Source: Acidaminococcus hominis
GTDB lineage: Bacteria; Bacillota; Negativicutes; Acidaminococcales; Acidaminococcaceae
Direction of reading: 5' to 3'
NCBI RefSeq assembly: GCF_900291475.1
Contig: NZ_OLMM01000005.1
Coordinates: forward strand, 760,054 to 822,398
Length of the DNA: 62,345 nucleotides
Shown here: one piece after another, positions 44,465 through 54,700 of the stretch
Layout of the letters: each line of letters starts with the position of its first letter
Numbering within the stretch: the stretch's first letter is position 1
Notes under the pieces: generated by a model
What the model saw: only the letters and a program-made list of their open reading frames with translations
Database searches by the model: none
What the model was told of the DNA's origin: nothing
Program-made: the position numbers and the translations under genes

Positions 44465-45420
44465 GTATCAACAAACGGATTATTCTTTGCTTGATAGGCT
44501 TGGTGCTGGTGGGGGTAATATCCTTTTCCCTGCTGCACAACAGCCCCAAATATCAGCAGCAGCAAAAACAGGCCCAAAACGCCCAGCTGGTCCATTCCAA
44601 GGATACCAAGCTGCCCTATGCCTATTTGAATAATGTGATTGCCCAGTCGGGGGCGGCCTGTTCCGTGTATTACCGTTCTTTGGATACCGGGGAAGTGTTC
44701 TACAACTACTCCGGCAAGATGCCGGCCGGGGATCTGATCCGTCCCTATGTGGCTGCTGCGGTTTTGGCCCAGGTGGAAAATAAGGACCTGGCATTGGATG
44801 AGGTGTACACCCTGCGGCAGCGGGATATTAGAACGGACAGCCCGGCTTTGGGACAGGTCCCCGCAGGCAGCCAAGTAACGGTTCAAAATCTTTTGGAAGA
44901 TATGCTGCTGCAAAATGACCGGACGGCTTTGTACAAGCTGATCTGGATTGCTGGCCGGGAAGACATCAACGCCTGGCTGACGGAAAAAGGATACGTGGAT
45001 ACGGTGGTGGGAAGCCATGACCTGCCCGTCAAAGAAAACGAGGAAGATAAGCTGGGGGCCCAGGAAAAACGGGAACTGAGCTATACTTCTGTTAACGATA
45101 CGGTGACCCTGTTGACTCAGCTTTACGAAGGCAAATGCCTGGGGCCCAAGGAAAATGGGTACCTGCTGGGCCTTTTGGGCCGTGCTCCCCGGCCGGATAT
45201 GCTGGGTGCCCTGCTGTCCCAAAGTGTAAATATTGCAGGCCTTCAGGCCGACCACGGCCAAGTTCTTGATGCGGCTGGCATTGTGTATGCCCGGGAGCGG
45301 TACGTGCTGGTAGTCCTGATGGACAAGGCCGTGCGTCCTGGAGAAACCCGGAAAACCATCAATCAGATTTCTTCTATCATATTTAATACGGTAAACGACA
45401 AAGAGGTGTTCAAGAAATGA
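44461..45420 (+). CDS. Membrane-anchored class A beta-lactamase-fold protein, catalytically degenerate
   Basis: A 319-residue protein with an N-terminal membrane anchor (about 6-24), a Gln-rich linker, and a domain that aligns by eye with class A beta-lactamases. Where the enzymes have SxxK it has DLIR (Asp91, Arg94) in the context PAGDLIRPYVAAAVLAQ. Where SDN is expected it has NDR (152-154), and the KTG position reads HGQ (265-267). So all three catalytic motifs are changed, and hydrolysis of beta-lactams is unlikely. A binding or scaffolding role at the outer face of the inner membrane is an inference. Coupled by ATGA overlaps to the genes on both sides. Confidence 0.72.
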   Translation: MSINKRIILCLIGLVLVGVISFSLLHNSPKYQQQQKQAQNAQLVHSKDTKLPYAYLNNVIAQSGAACSVYYRSLDTGEVFYNYSGKMPAGDLIRPYVAAAVLAQVENKDLALDEVYTLRQRDIRTDSPALGQVPAGSQVTVQNLLEDMLLQNDRTALYKLIWIAGREDINAWLTEKGYVDTVVGSHDLPVKENEEDKLGAQEKRELSYTSVNDTVTLLTQLYEGKCLGPKENGYLLGLLGRAPRPDMLGALLSQSVNIAGLQADHGQVLDAAGIVYARERYVLVVLMDKAVRPGETRKTINQISSIIFNTVNDKEVFKK

Positions 45421-46820
45421 AAAAGAATGTTGATGTAGCGATTATTGGCGGCGGCCCTGCTGCCATTTATGCGGCTTACGAGTTTGTCCTGAAATACCCC
45501 CAGGTAAAGGTGCTGATTTTGGAAGAAGGCCATGCCATTGACTTCCGCAGCTGCCCTATTATTGCCGGCAAGGTGGAAAAATGTATCCGCTGCGTACCCT
45601 GCAGCATTATGCGGGGCTTTGGCGGCGCCGGTGCGTTCTCCGACGGCAAGTACAATTTCACCACGGAATTTGGCGGCTGGCTCAGTGAGTACATTCCCAA
45701 AAAGACGGTTATGGAACTCATTGATTACGTGGATGAAATCAACTGCAAACACGGTGCCCCGGGTACGGTGTATTCCACCAAGAACTGCAAAATCGGCCGG
45801 CTGGCTCTGGGCCACGATCTACATCTGTTAAACGCTAAGGTGCGCCATTTGGGCACGGACAACAACCGGAACCTGATGGCCAGCATCTACCACTACCTGC
45901 TGGAGCATGGCATTGAAATCCAATGTGATACCCAGGTGGAAACCATCAGCCAGTCCAAAGAAGGCTATGAACTGACCATCAAGGGTTCTGAGCAGGTTAT
46001 CGGCTGCACCTATCTGATTGGGGCCCCGGGCCGGGCAGGGGCTGAGTGGTTCTCCACCCAGTGCCAGAATCTGGGCCTGCCCATGGCCAACAACCAGGTG
46101 GACGTAGGTGTCCGAGTAGAAGTCCCTTACTCCGTATTCCAGGACATTACGGAAGAAGTCTACGAGGCCAAACTGGTGTACCGGACCAAACGGTACGGGG
46201 ATCGGGTACGGACCTTCTGTATGAACCCCAATGGCTACGTGGTAGCAGAAAATACCGACGGCATTGTTACGGTAAACGGCCACAGCTTCAGCGACCCGGC
46301 CAAAAACAGCGGCAACACCAACTTTGCCCTTTTGGTCAGCAATAAATTTACGGAACCCTTTAAGGAACCCCATAAATACGGCAAGCACATTGCTTCCCTG
46401 TCCAATATGCTGGGAGGCGGCGTTCTGGTGCAGCGCTTCGGGGACCTGATCAAAGGCCGCCGGACCAACGCCCACCGGCTGAGCCAGAGCTTCCTGCATC
46501 CTACCTTGAATGCAGTGCCTGGGGACCTGAGCCTGGTACTGCCCAAACGCCATTTGGACAACATCATTGAAATGATTTATGCCCTGGATAAGGTGGCGCC
46601 TGGCACCGCCAACGACGATACCCTGCTGTACGGGGTGGAAGTGAAGTTCTACAGTTCCCGGCTGGACCTCAGCGATAAGCTGGAAACAAAAATGCCCAAC
46701 TTCTTCGCCATTGGCGATGGAGCGGGCATTACCAGAGGACTTTCCCAGGCCTCTGCTTCCGGGGTGTATGTAGCTCGCATCATTGGCGAGCGGATGAAAG
46801 CTCAATTGGCTAACAGATAA
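45417..46820 (+). CDS. FAD-dependent oxidoreductase (COG2509 type)
   Basis: A 467-residue flavoprotein with an N-terminal dinucleotide-binding motif VAIIGGGPAAIYAAYE near residue 6, a cysteine cluster CPIIAGKVEKCIRCVPC near 45 followed by GFGGAGAFSDGKYN, and a C-terminal FAD contact FAIGDGAGITRGLSQASASG near 430. This is the uncharacterised FAD-dependent dehydrogenase family COG2509, possibly with an Fe-S or redox-active cysteine site. Its ATGA start couples it to the beta-lactamase-fold gene. The last 19 bases overlap the convergent gene that follows. Confidence 0.88.
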   Translation: MKKNVDVAIIGGGPAAIYAAYEFVLKYPQVKVLILEEGHAIDFRSCPIIAGKVEKCIRCVPCSIMRGFGGAGAFSDGKYNFTTEFGGWLSEYIPKKTVMELIDYVDEINCKHGAPGTVYSTKNCKIGRLALGHDLHLLNAKVRHLGTDNNRNLMASIYHYLLEHGIEIQCDTQVETISQSKEGYELTIKGSEQVIGCTYLIGAPGRAGAEWFSTQCQNLGLPMANNQVDVGVRVEVPYSVFQDITEEVYEAKLVYRTKRYGDRVRTFCMNPNGYVVAENTDGIVTVNGHSFSDPAKNSGNTNFALLVSNKFTEPFKEPHKYGKHIASLSNMLGGGVLVQRFGDLIKGRRTNAHRLSQSFLHPTLNAVPGDLSLVLPKRHLDNIIEMIYALDKVAPGTANDDTLLYGVEVKFYSSRLDLSDKLETKMPNFFAIGDGAGITRGLSQASASGVYVARIIGERMKAQLANR

Positions 46821-47533
46821 TTATTCAGGCTTTGGCATAGTTCCATGCCCAGGGTATGGACGGACAGGGGATACCAGGAAGGATCGGCAACGGCTTTTTG
46901 GGAAAGCACCTGTCCATTGCCGTCACATAAAACTTGATACAGATCGGCGCAGGTTTTCAGCCGGACATCGTAGCGGGAATACAGCAAGATGTCCTTTACG
47001 GCAGAGGCACCTGCGCCTTTTCGCGTCCATTTGTTCCAGACGGTGATGATGCCGGTCTTCTCATCGTATTTCAGACTCTGGGTATCGAAGGAAACGGTGT
47101 AGCTGCTGTTTTCTCCCGCAGTCTGCCAGGCAGCCAGCTTGGCGGAAGGCAGGGTGGGGGTATAGACCGTAGTGGTTTCCTTGCCGTTTTCGGTGGTGGT
47201 TTCCGTAGTGGTGGCCGTTAGGCCATTGTCCAGTTGGGACGTGGAAGTGGTGCTGGCAGCAGCTGCGGCATCATCAGCTGTTTTTTTGGAGCTGTTTTTT
47301 GCGGTGGTTTGGGCAGTGGTTTGACTGGAGCTTTTGGCAGCGGCTGCTTTTTGCCGGGCAGCCCGGACAGCCGCTACCCGCTGCCGGAAGGAAAGGGGCG
47401 CTGCAGAAGCTGCATTTTCTGTTACAGCCGTGGTACTTACGGCGTCTGTTTCCGTTTTTTCCTGGGCAAAAAGCAGGGATGGGCAAAGTAAAAGAGAACC
47501 TATTACTATAGGGAATAGTGCATTTTTTTTCAT
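46802..47533 (-). CDS. Secreted surface protein, adhesin-E-like C-terminal domain
   Basis: A 243-residue exported protein: signal peptide to about residue 24 (LLLCPSLLFAQ), a basic Ala/Arg segment (RQRVAAVRAARQKAAA), a long low-complexity Thr/Ser/Ala region (about 65-130), and a C-terminal domain (about 135-243). The last resembles surface-adhesin protein E, with SLKYDEKTGIITVWNKW, a cysteine pair and PSWYPLSVHTLG. Probably periplasmic or surface-exposed. ATG at 47533 nine bases after AAAGG. Convergent overlap of 19 bases with the oxidoreductase gene, without an obvious terminator between. Confidence 0.72.
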   Translation of the reverse strand: MKKNALFPIVIGSLLLCPSLLFAQEKTETDAVSTTAVTENAASAAPLSFRQRVAAVRAARQKAAAAKSSSQTTAQTTAKNSSKKTADDAAAAASTTSTSQLDNGLTATTTETTTENGKETTTVYTPTLPSAKLAAWQTAGENSSYTVSFDTQSLKYDEKTGIITVWNKWTRKGAGASAVKDILLYSRYDVRLKTCADLYQVLCDGNGQVLSQKAVADPSWYPLSVHTLGMELCQSLNNYLLAN

Positions 47534-47638
47534 GGAATACATCCTTTCTGAATAGCCTTTGCCTTATTGTATCACAAGGCGGCTGTTTCGTCAGGGAAAA
47601 CTGGAACGGGATTTGCCCAAAGAAAATAAAAACTATGT

Positions 47639-47644
47639 TATAAT
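47639..47644 (+). promoter_or_regulatory. -10 box of the beta-CASP nuclease gene
   Basis: TATAAT at 47639-47644, about 60 bases before the start. TTGCCC at 47613-47618 is the nearest -35 candidate, but the 20-base spacer is long. Confidence 0.4.
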
Positions 47645-47706
47645 GGAAAGATGTTAACTGAGAGCTTACATACTGATGAGAGAATTTTAGAATAAGGACG
47701 GTGCTA

Positions 47707-49317
47707 ATGATGAAAATTACCTTTTGCGGCGCTGACAAGATTGTAACCGGTTCCTGCCATCTGCTGGAAATCAACGGGAAAAAAATTCTGTTGGACTGCG
47801 GTATGTTCCAAGGTCCACGGCTGATTCGGGACCTGAACCGGAGAAATTTTATTTTTAATCCGGCGGAAATTGATGCGGTAATCCTAAGTCATGCCCATAT
47901 TGACCACAGCGGCCTGCTGCCCAAACTGATTAAGGAAGGGTTCAAGGGTTTTGTCCACTGCACCCCGGTTACCGAAGAATTGTGCGAAATTCTGTTGCCC
48001 GACTGCGGCCATATCCAGGAATCCGATGCGGAGATTGCTACCCGGAAGGGCCTGCGGGCTGGCCGGGAAGCTGTGGAACCGCTGTATACGGTAGACGATG
48101 CCTATCTGGCCCTGAAACATTTTGTGACCCATGATTACGATGAGGATTTTGAACTGTATCCCGGGGTTACGGTCCGCTTCCGGGTGGCCGGCCACATCCT
48201 GGGCAGCGCCATTGTTACGTTGCAGTTGGAAGAAAACGGCAAAAAGACCAAATTGATTTTCACGGGAGATGTGGGGCAGCCCAACGTACCCATTTTGGAC
48301 GATCCCTACCAGATTGCCGGGGCGGACTTTATTATCACCGAATCCACCTATGGTAACCGGATCCACGAAGTGGCGGACCGGGAGCAGGAGCTGTGCGACA
48401 TTGTGAAGGACGCCCTTTCCCGGGGCGGGAACATCATTATCCCAGCTTTTGCGGTTGGCCGTACCCAGGTGATGCTGTACTACTTCCAGAAGCTTATGTC
48501 TTCCGGCAAGCTGCCGGTAGTGCCCATTATGGTGGACAGCCCAATGGCCATTCGGGCCACCCAGGTGATGCTGTTTAACCCTGATGAATATGATGAGGAA
48601 GCCAAGTCCATTTTCCAAAAACAGGGCGGACATCTGATTGATATGCCCAACGTGAAATACACCCAGACCACCGAGGAATCCAAGGCCATCAACGAAATGC
48701 CCAGCCCGGTCATCATCATTTCCGCCAGCGGCATGGCCGATGCCGGCCGGGTGCTGCACCACCTGAAACACAACCTGTGGCGGAAGGACAGCTCCGTGAT
48801 TTTCGCCGGCTATCAGGCCGAAGGCAGCTTGGGGCGGCTGTTGGTAGACGGGGCCAAGAAAGTCAAGATCATGGGCGAAGAAATTGTGGTGGGAGCCAAG
48901 ATCTACAATATGACCGGTTTCTCTGCCCACGCCGATAAGGAACAGCTGTTGGCCTGGTATAAGGGCATGAAAAATAAACCCAAGGCTTTCTTTGTGGTCC
49001 ATGGGGAATACGATTCTGCCGATGCTTTTGCCCATACCCTGCGTACCGAATTGGGGACGGCGGCCTACATTCCCAACTATGGGGATAAGGCCATTATCGA
49101 TGGCACCGACTGGCATATTGAAGAAACCCAGATTGTCCAAAGCGAAACTGCCGTCCAGAGCATGCGGGATTATATGCGGGGCTTCGAGAAGGATTACCTT
49201 ACCTACAAGGGCAAGATTGAACGGATTGCCGCCCATGATCCCAAGAAGGTACCGGATGTACGCTCCAAGCTGGAAAAGATCAAGAAATACATCGACGATG
49301 TCATGAAGACCTTATAA
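47707..49317 (+). CDS. MBL-fold beta-CASP RNA-processing exonuclease
   Basis: Metallo-beta-lactamase fold protein with an inserted beta-CASP domain, 536 residues, of the YSH1/CPSF73-like group of predicted RNA nucleases. HAHIDHSG near residue 60, GDVGQPNVP near 190, the beta-CASP region (about 210-400) with SASGMADAGRVLHHL, then GFSAHADKEQLL and the motif C region FFVVHGEYDSADAF near 435. I prefer ATG 47707, ten bases after AAGGA; a GTG at 47701 is also possible. Likely cytoplasmic, with an RNA substrate. Monocistronic. Confidence 0.9.
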   Translation: MMKITFCGADKIVTGSCHLLEINGKKILLDCGMFQGPRLIRDLNRRNFIFNPAEIDAVILSHAHIDHSGLLPKLIKEGFKGFVHCTPVTEELCEILLPDCGHIQESDAEIATRKGLRAGREAVEPLYTVDDAYLALKHFVTHDYDEDFELYPGVTVRFRVAGHILGSAIVTLQLEENGKKTKLIFTGDVGQPNVPILDDPYQIAGADFIITESTYGNRIHEVADREQELCDIVKDALSRGGNIIIPAFAVGRTQVMLYYFQKLMSSGKLPVVPIMVDSPMAIRATQVMLFNPDEYDEEAKSIFQKQGGHLIDMPNVKYTQTTEESKAINEMPSPVIIISASGMADAGRVLHHLKHNLWRKDSSVIFAGYQAEGSLGRLLVDGAKKVKIMGEEIVVGAKIYNMTGFSAHADKEQLLAWYKGMKNKPKAFFVVHGEYDSADAFAHTLRTELGTAAYIPNYGDKAIIDGTDWHIEETQIVQSETAVQSMRDYMRGFEKDYLTYKGKIERIAAHDPKKVPDVRSKLEKIKKYIDDVMKTL

Positions 49318-49347
49318 AGAAATTTGGGTAAAGGAATTGCCACATAT

Positions 49348-49376
49348 TTGACAGAGTGTGGAGAAAAGCATATAAT
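49348..49376 (+). promoter_or_regulatory. Consensus promoter of typA
   Basis: TTGACA (49348-49353), 17-base spacer, TATAAT (49371-49376): perfect housekeeping promoter, with a leader of about 86 bases. Confidence 0.92.
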
Positions 49377-49405
49377 TAGTAAGTCGAATTGATTTAGTTT
49401 ATTTG

Positions 49406-49431
49406 GAGGATGCTTATTGACAAGCATCCTC
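49406..49431 (+). other. Leader hairpin of typA
   Basis: GAGGATGCTT (49406-49415) pairs perfectly with AAGCATCCTC (49422-49431), six-base loop. It lies in the typA leader and is followed by TTGATTTATC, so it is not a strong terminator. It could protect the mRNA 5' end or act as an attenuator. Confidence 0.5.
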
Positions 49432-49468
49432 TTGATTTATCTGTAATGTAAGAGGGGATTGGGCTTTT

Positions 49469-51289
49469 ATGATTAGAAACGATTTACGTAACATCGCCAT
49501 CATTGCTCACGTTGACCATGGCAAGACTACCTTGGTAGATGCTATGCTGAAACAGAGCGGTGTATTCCGTGCCAACGAACGGGTACAGGAAAGAGTCATG
49601 GACTCCAACGATCAGGAAAGAGAACGTGGGATTACCATCCTGGCCAAAAACACCGCTGTCATGCATGACGGCACCAAAATCAATATCCTGGATACTCCGG
49701 GCCATGCTGATTTCGGCGGCGAAGTAGAACGGGTATTGAACATGGTTGACGGCGTACTGCTGCTGGTAGACGCCTACGAAGGTCCTATGCCCCAGACCAA
49801 ATACGTGCTGCGGAAAGCTTTGGAACACCATCTGAAACCCGTGGTGGTCATCAACAAGATTGACCGTCCGGACCAGAGAGTGGAAGAAGTGGTGGATGAA
49901 GTTCTGGATTTGTTCATTGAACTGAACGCCAGTGATGATCAGCTGGACTTCCCCGTAGTGTACGCTTCTGCCAAAAAGGGCGTTGCCAAACTGGCTATGG
50001 ACGATGAAAGCACCAACCTGGAACCGCTGTTCCGCACCATTATCGAAAATATTCCGGCTCCCGATGTGGATACGGAAGCTCCCCTGCAAATGTTGGTCAA
50101 TACCTTGGACTACGATGATTATGTAGGCCGTATCGTGATTGGCCGTATTGTCAGAGGTACCATCAAAAACGGTCAGAACATCTGCCTGATGCATGATGAC
50201 AAGCGTTCCAACGCCAAGATTGGCCGTCTGTACACCTACGAAGGCTTAAAGAGAACGGAAGTGCCGGAAGCCAAAGCTGGGGACATCATTGCCCTGATTG
50301 GTCTGGCCAACGCTGAAATCGGGGATACCATTGCTGATGTGGACAACCCGGAACAGCTGCAGGGCATCAAGGTGGATGAACCCACCCTGTCCATGACCTT
50401 CTCTGTCAACGATTCTCCTTTTGCCGGCCAGGAAGGCGACTTTGTTACCAGCCGTCATCTGCGTGACCGTCTGTACAAGGAAATTGAAACCAACGTTAGT
50501 ATGAAAGTGGAAGACACCGAATCTGCCGATACCTTCAAAGTATCCGGCCGTGGTGAACTGCATTTGTCCGTACTGATCGAAGCCATGAGAAGAGAAGGCT
50601 TCGAATTGCAGGTGGGCAAACCCAAGGTTATTATGCGCCGGGACGAAAATGGCAAGCTGCTGGAACCTATGGAAGCTTTGACCATCGACGTGCCCCAGGA
50701 TTTCATGGGTGCTGTTATGGAAGCTTTGGGTATCCGCAAGGCTGAACTCCAGAACATGACCGAACTGGCTGGCTACCTGCGTATGGAATTCATTATCCCT
50801 GCCCGGGGTCTGATCGGTTTTCGGAACCAGTTCCTGACCGATACCAAGGGCAACGGTATCATGAACCACGTATTTGCCGGCTGGGGCGCTTACAAAGGCG
50901 ATATCCCCGGCCGTACCAGAGGTTCCCTGGTTGCTTTTGAAGCTGGTGAAACCACTGCCTATGGTATTGATAAATGCCAGGCCAGAGGCACCATGTACAT
51001 CAACCCGGGCGAACAGGTTTACGAAGGCCAAATCATCGGCGAAAACAGCCGTGAAGATGATATGGACGTAAACCCCTGCAAAAAGAAACACGTCAGCAAT
51101 ATGCGTGCTGCCGGTTCCGATGATGCAGTGCGCCTGATTCCGCCGCAAACCTTCTCCCTGGAACAAGCCCTGGAACACATCAACGACGATGAAACCGTTG
51201 AAGTGACTCCCAAGAGCATCCGGATGAGAAAGAAAATTCTGTCCCGTCTGGAACGTGCCCGCACCCGTGCGCGCAACGCCAAGGCATAA
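49469..51289 (+). CDS. typA: Ribosome-associated GTPase TypA/BipA
   Basis: Translational GTPase related to EF-G, needed for ribosome assembly and growth under stress or at low temperature. 606 residues: G1 [16 protein letters not shown] near residue 13, G2 in RERGITI, G3 [15 protein letters not shown] near 73, G4 NKID near 129, domain II, and the BipA-specific C-terminal domain ([20 protein letters not shown], then [19 protein letters not shown]). ATG after AAGAGGGG. Strong promoter and biased codons indicate high expression. Confidence 0.97.
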   Translation: MIRNDLRNIAIIAHVDHGKTTLVDAMLKQSGVFRANERVQERVMDSNDQERERGITILAKNTAVMHDGTKINILDTPGHADFGGEVERVLNMVDGVLLLVDAYEGPMPQTKYVLRKALEHHLKPVVVINKIDRPDQRVEEVVDEVLDLFIELNASDDQLDFPVVYASAKKGVAKLAMDDESTNLEPLFRTIIENIPAPDVDTEAPLQMLVNTLDYDDYVGRIVIGRIVRGTIKNGQNICLMHDDKRSNAKIGRLYTYEGLKRTEVPEAKAGDIIALIGLANAEIGDTIADVDNPEQLQGIKVDEPTLSMTFSVNDSPFAGQEGDFVTSRHLRDRLYKEIETNVSMKVEDTESADTFKVSGRGELHLSVLIEAMRREGFELQVGKPKVIMRRDENGKLLEPMEALTIDVPQDFMGAVMEALGIRKAELQNMTELAGYLRMEFIIPARGLIGFRNQFLTDTKGNGIMNHVFAGWGAYKGDIPGRTRGSLVAFEAGETTAYGIDKCQARGTMYINPGEQVYEGQIIGENSREDDMDVNPCKKKHVSNMRAAGSDDAVRLIPPQTFSLEQALEHINDDETVEVTPKSIRMRKKILSRLERARTRARNAKA

Positions 51290-51341
51290 GAACGATAATG
51301 GCTTCGTAATGAGTATTTGTGGGTAGGGAGGAGCAGATTCC

Positions 51342-51656
51342 ATGTTTTCTGGTTTCCATTCTGAAAAAAAGCATGAAGAAGAATACTTTGACCGGGATTT
51401 GACTTTGGTGCGTGCTCCGGCCCTGAAATTGATGCTCAGAACGCCTGCGGACCTGAAGGATATTGCTCACTACGGAAAGTTCCTCCTGGAAGGCAAGGGA
51501 CTGCTTCTGGCTCTGGATCAGCTGGAGCCAGAGGATCAGACCCGGGCCAGGGACTACTTATCCGGCATCAGTTATACCCTGGGGGTTTCGGAAACGGAAG
51601 TTTCTCCGGACGTAATGCTGTATCTGCCCAGTGAGGTAGGAATTATCGAAGCATAA
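51342..51656 (+). CDS. sepF: SepF-like cell division protein
   Basis: A short SepF homologue of 104 residues. Full-length SepF has an N-terminal membrane helix, a linker and a C-terminal FtsZ-binding domain. Here a brief N-terminal part (FHSEKKHEEEYFDRDL) precedes the conserved domain (RTPADLKDIAHYGKFLLEGKGLLLALDQLEPEDQTRARDYLSG region, ending in MLYLPSEVGI). The linker is nearly absent and no clear amphipathic membrane helix is seen. RBS AGGGAGGAG. It lies between typA and dnaE instead of in the division cluster. Confidence 0.75.
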   Translation: MFSGFHSEKKHEEEYFDRDLTLVRAPALKLMLRTPADLKDIAHYGKFLLEGKGLLLALDQLEPEDQTRARDYLSGISYTLGVSETEVSPDVMLYLPSEVGIIEA

Positions 51657-51660
51657 ACCT

Positions 51661-51690
51661 AAAGCTGTGACCCCCTGGTCACAGCTTTTT
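51661..51690 (+). terminator. Terminator after sepF
   Basis: A 12-bp perfect stem (51661-51672 with 51677-51688), tetraloop, followed by T-run; begins five bases after the stop. Confidence 0.92.
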
Positions 51691-51739
51691 TTAAAATGGG
51701 GGGAGCTGTGCCCCGGAAATTTGCAGGAAAGGAGCAGTT

Positions 51740-54700
51740 ATGGCAGAGCAATTTGTGCATTTGCACACCCATACCCAATACAGCCTGCTGGATGGGTCCT
51801 GCCGGATTCCCGAGCTGGTCCGCTACGCCAAGGAGCTGGGCATGCCCGCCCTGGCGATTACGGACCATGGGGTTATGTACGGGGCCATCGAGTTCTATCA
51901 GGAATGTGTCAAGGCTGGCATCAAACCCATTATTGGCTGCGAAGTGTATATTACTTCCGGCTCCCGGTTGAAAAAGGACCTGGAAAGCCGGAGCAAAATG
52001 TATCATCTGATTCTTTTGGCAGAAAACAAGACCGGTTACCAAAACCTGATGAAACTGGTATCCATCGGGGAAGTGGAAGGGTTCTACTACAAACCCCGGA
52101 TTGACATGGATGTGCTGCGCCAGTACAGCGAGGGGCTGATTTGCCTCAGCGCCTGCATAGCGGGGGAAGTGCCTCGGCATATCCTCCGGGGGGAATTGGA
52201 AACGGCAGAAAAGGTCATGCTGGAATACCTGGATATTTTTGGTCGGGACCGGTACTATTTGGAAATCCAAAATCATGACTTGCCGGAAGAAAAGACCGTC
52301 CGGGAAGAATTGCATAAACTGGCCAAAAAACACAATATCAAGCTGGTAGCCACCAACGACCTGCACTATATCCACCGGTCCGATGCTTCGGGGCAGGACA
52401 TTCTGCTGTGCATCCAGACCAACGCCAATTACCTGGACCCCACACGTATGCGGTTCAACAACGATTCCTACTATCTGAAAAGCCGGGAGGAAATGGAGCA
52501 GTTGTTTCCTGAGGACCAGGAAGCTTTGGATAATACCCTGGAAATTGCGGAGCGGTGTAATCTGACTCTGGAATTTGGCCATTTGCTGCTGCCGGAATTT
52601 CCCCTGCCGGAAGGGGAAACCATGGATGGGTATCTCCGGAAGCTTTGTGAGGAAAGTTTTCCCAAACGCTATCCCAATGATGATGGAACGGCCCGGAAAC
52701 GGTTGGAATATGAACTGGGCATCATCAAGCAGATGGGCTACTCCGGGTATTTTCTGATTGTATGGGATTTCATCAATTACAGTCGGACCCACGATATTCC
52801 GGTGGGCCCCGGCAGAGGCAGCGCCGCTGGTTCCATTGTGGCGTACCTTACCGGCATCACCAGTATTGATCCGCTGAAATATAATCTGATTTTTGAACGT
52901 TTCCTGAACCCGGAACGGGTAAGTATGCCCGATATTGATACGGATATCTGCTACGTGAAACGCCATCTGGTGGTGGATTATCTGGCCCGCAAGTACGGGG
53001 AAAGCCACGTTGCCCAGATTATTACCTTTGGTACCCTGGCAGCCAAGGCGGCCATCAAGGACGTGGGCCGGGCCATGGAGATACCGTTAAATGTAGTTAA
53101 CCAGGTAAACAAGCTGATTCCCAATACGCCAGGCACTACCCTGGCAGGCGTATTGGAATCCAGCAAGGAACTGCGGGCCTTGCAGGAACAGGACCCTAAT
53201 ATCGCCCAATTGCTGGACTTTGCCCAAAAGGTGGAAGGCATGCCCCGGCACACCTCCACCCATGCGGCCGGCGTAGTCATTACGCCGGGGGAACTGACCA
53301 ACTACGTGCCCCTGCAGATTACCTCCAGCAGTGACGATGAACACGAATACATCTGCACCCAGTACGACAAGGATCGTTCCGAGTCCCTGGGGCTTTTAAA
53401 GATGGATCTTTTGGGCCTGCGTACCCTGACGGTGATTGACGATGCGGTGAAAATGGTCCGGAAAAACCGGGGTATTGACCTGCATATTGAGGATATCGAC
53501 CTGCACGACCCTAAAACCTGTCAGATGCTGTGCAGCGGGGATACGGCAGCCGTGTTCCAGATGGAATCGGACGGCATGACCCGGCTGATGAAGCAACTGG
53601 CGCCCGAGGGCATGGAGGACCTGATTCCCCTGGTGGCCCTGTACCGGCCCGGTCCCTTAGGCAGCGGCATGGCGGAAGACTTTATTGCCGGCCGTCACGG
53701 ACACCGTACGGCCCAGGTACTCCACCCCCTGATGGAACCCATTGTGGCCGATACTTACGGGGTTATCCTCTACCAGGAACAGGTAATGCAGATCGCCTCC
53801 GCCCTGGCCGGTTTTACCCTGGGCGAAGCAGATATTCTGCGTCGGGCCATGGGCAAGAAGAAAGCCAGCGTACTGGACAGCATGAAGGAAAAATTTCTCC
53901 AGGGAGCAGAAAAGCTCCACGGCATCAGCCGGGAACTGGGGGATAAGATTTTCGCCTTGCTGCAGCACTTTGCAGGCTATGGGTTCAACAAATCCCACTC
54001 GGCAGCCTATGCCCTGGTAGCCTATCAGACGGCCTGGCTGAAGGCCAACTATCCGGTGGAATACATGGCGGCCTTCCTCAACAGTATTATCTCCACCGCC
54101 GACAAGGTCAGCTGGTATATCGGCGTTTGCAACGGCATGGGGGTAAAGGTGCTGCCGCCGGATATCAACAGCAGTGAAGCGGGCTTCTCTGTGGACGGTA
54201 AGAACATCCGCTTTGGCCTGGGGGCCATCAAAAGTGTCGGAGACGCAGCAGTATCCGTGATTTTGGAAGAACGGGAAAAACACGGCGTTTTTAAGGACTT
54301 TTTTGATTTTACCCGCCGGGTGGATCTCAGCAAGGTCAACAAGAGAGTGGTGGAAAATCTGATCAAGAGCGGTTCCATGGATACCTTCGGGCTGCGTCGG
54401 AGCCAGCTGCTGGCCATTATGGATCCGGCCCTGGATGTGGCTGCCAGCGAACAGCACGACCGGCTTACGGGCCAGCTGGGGCTGTTCGGGGAAGAAGATT
54501 TGGCCGGCAGCAATGCCATTCCCATTCCAGATCTGCCGGAAATTCCCCAGGCGGATATTCTCCGGCTGGAAAAGGAACTGATTGGCTTCTACGTTACCGG
54601 ACACCCGCTGGATCGGTTCCGTAAGGTGCTGAGCCGGTATACACCGCTGTTAAAATGCACGGAAGAAAACTTCCGGGACGGGGAGAGAATTGCCGTAGGC

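Noticed and set aside
44461-45420. Functional beta-lactam resistance gene
   Set aside because: Ser70, Lys73, the SDN serine and KTG equivalents are all replaced, so hydrolytic resistance is not supported.
49406-49440. Rho-independent terminator before typA
   Set aside because: The stem is strong but is followed by TTGATTTATC rather than a T-run, and it lies downstream of a perfect promoter that must read into typA.
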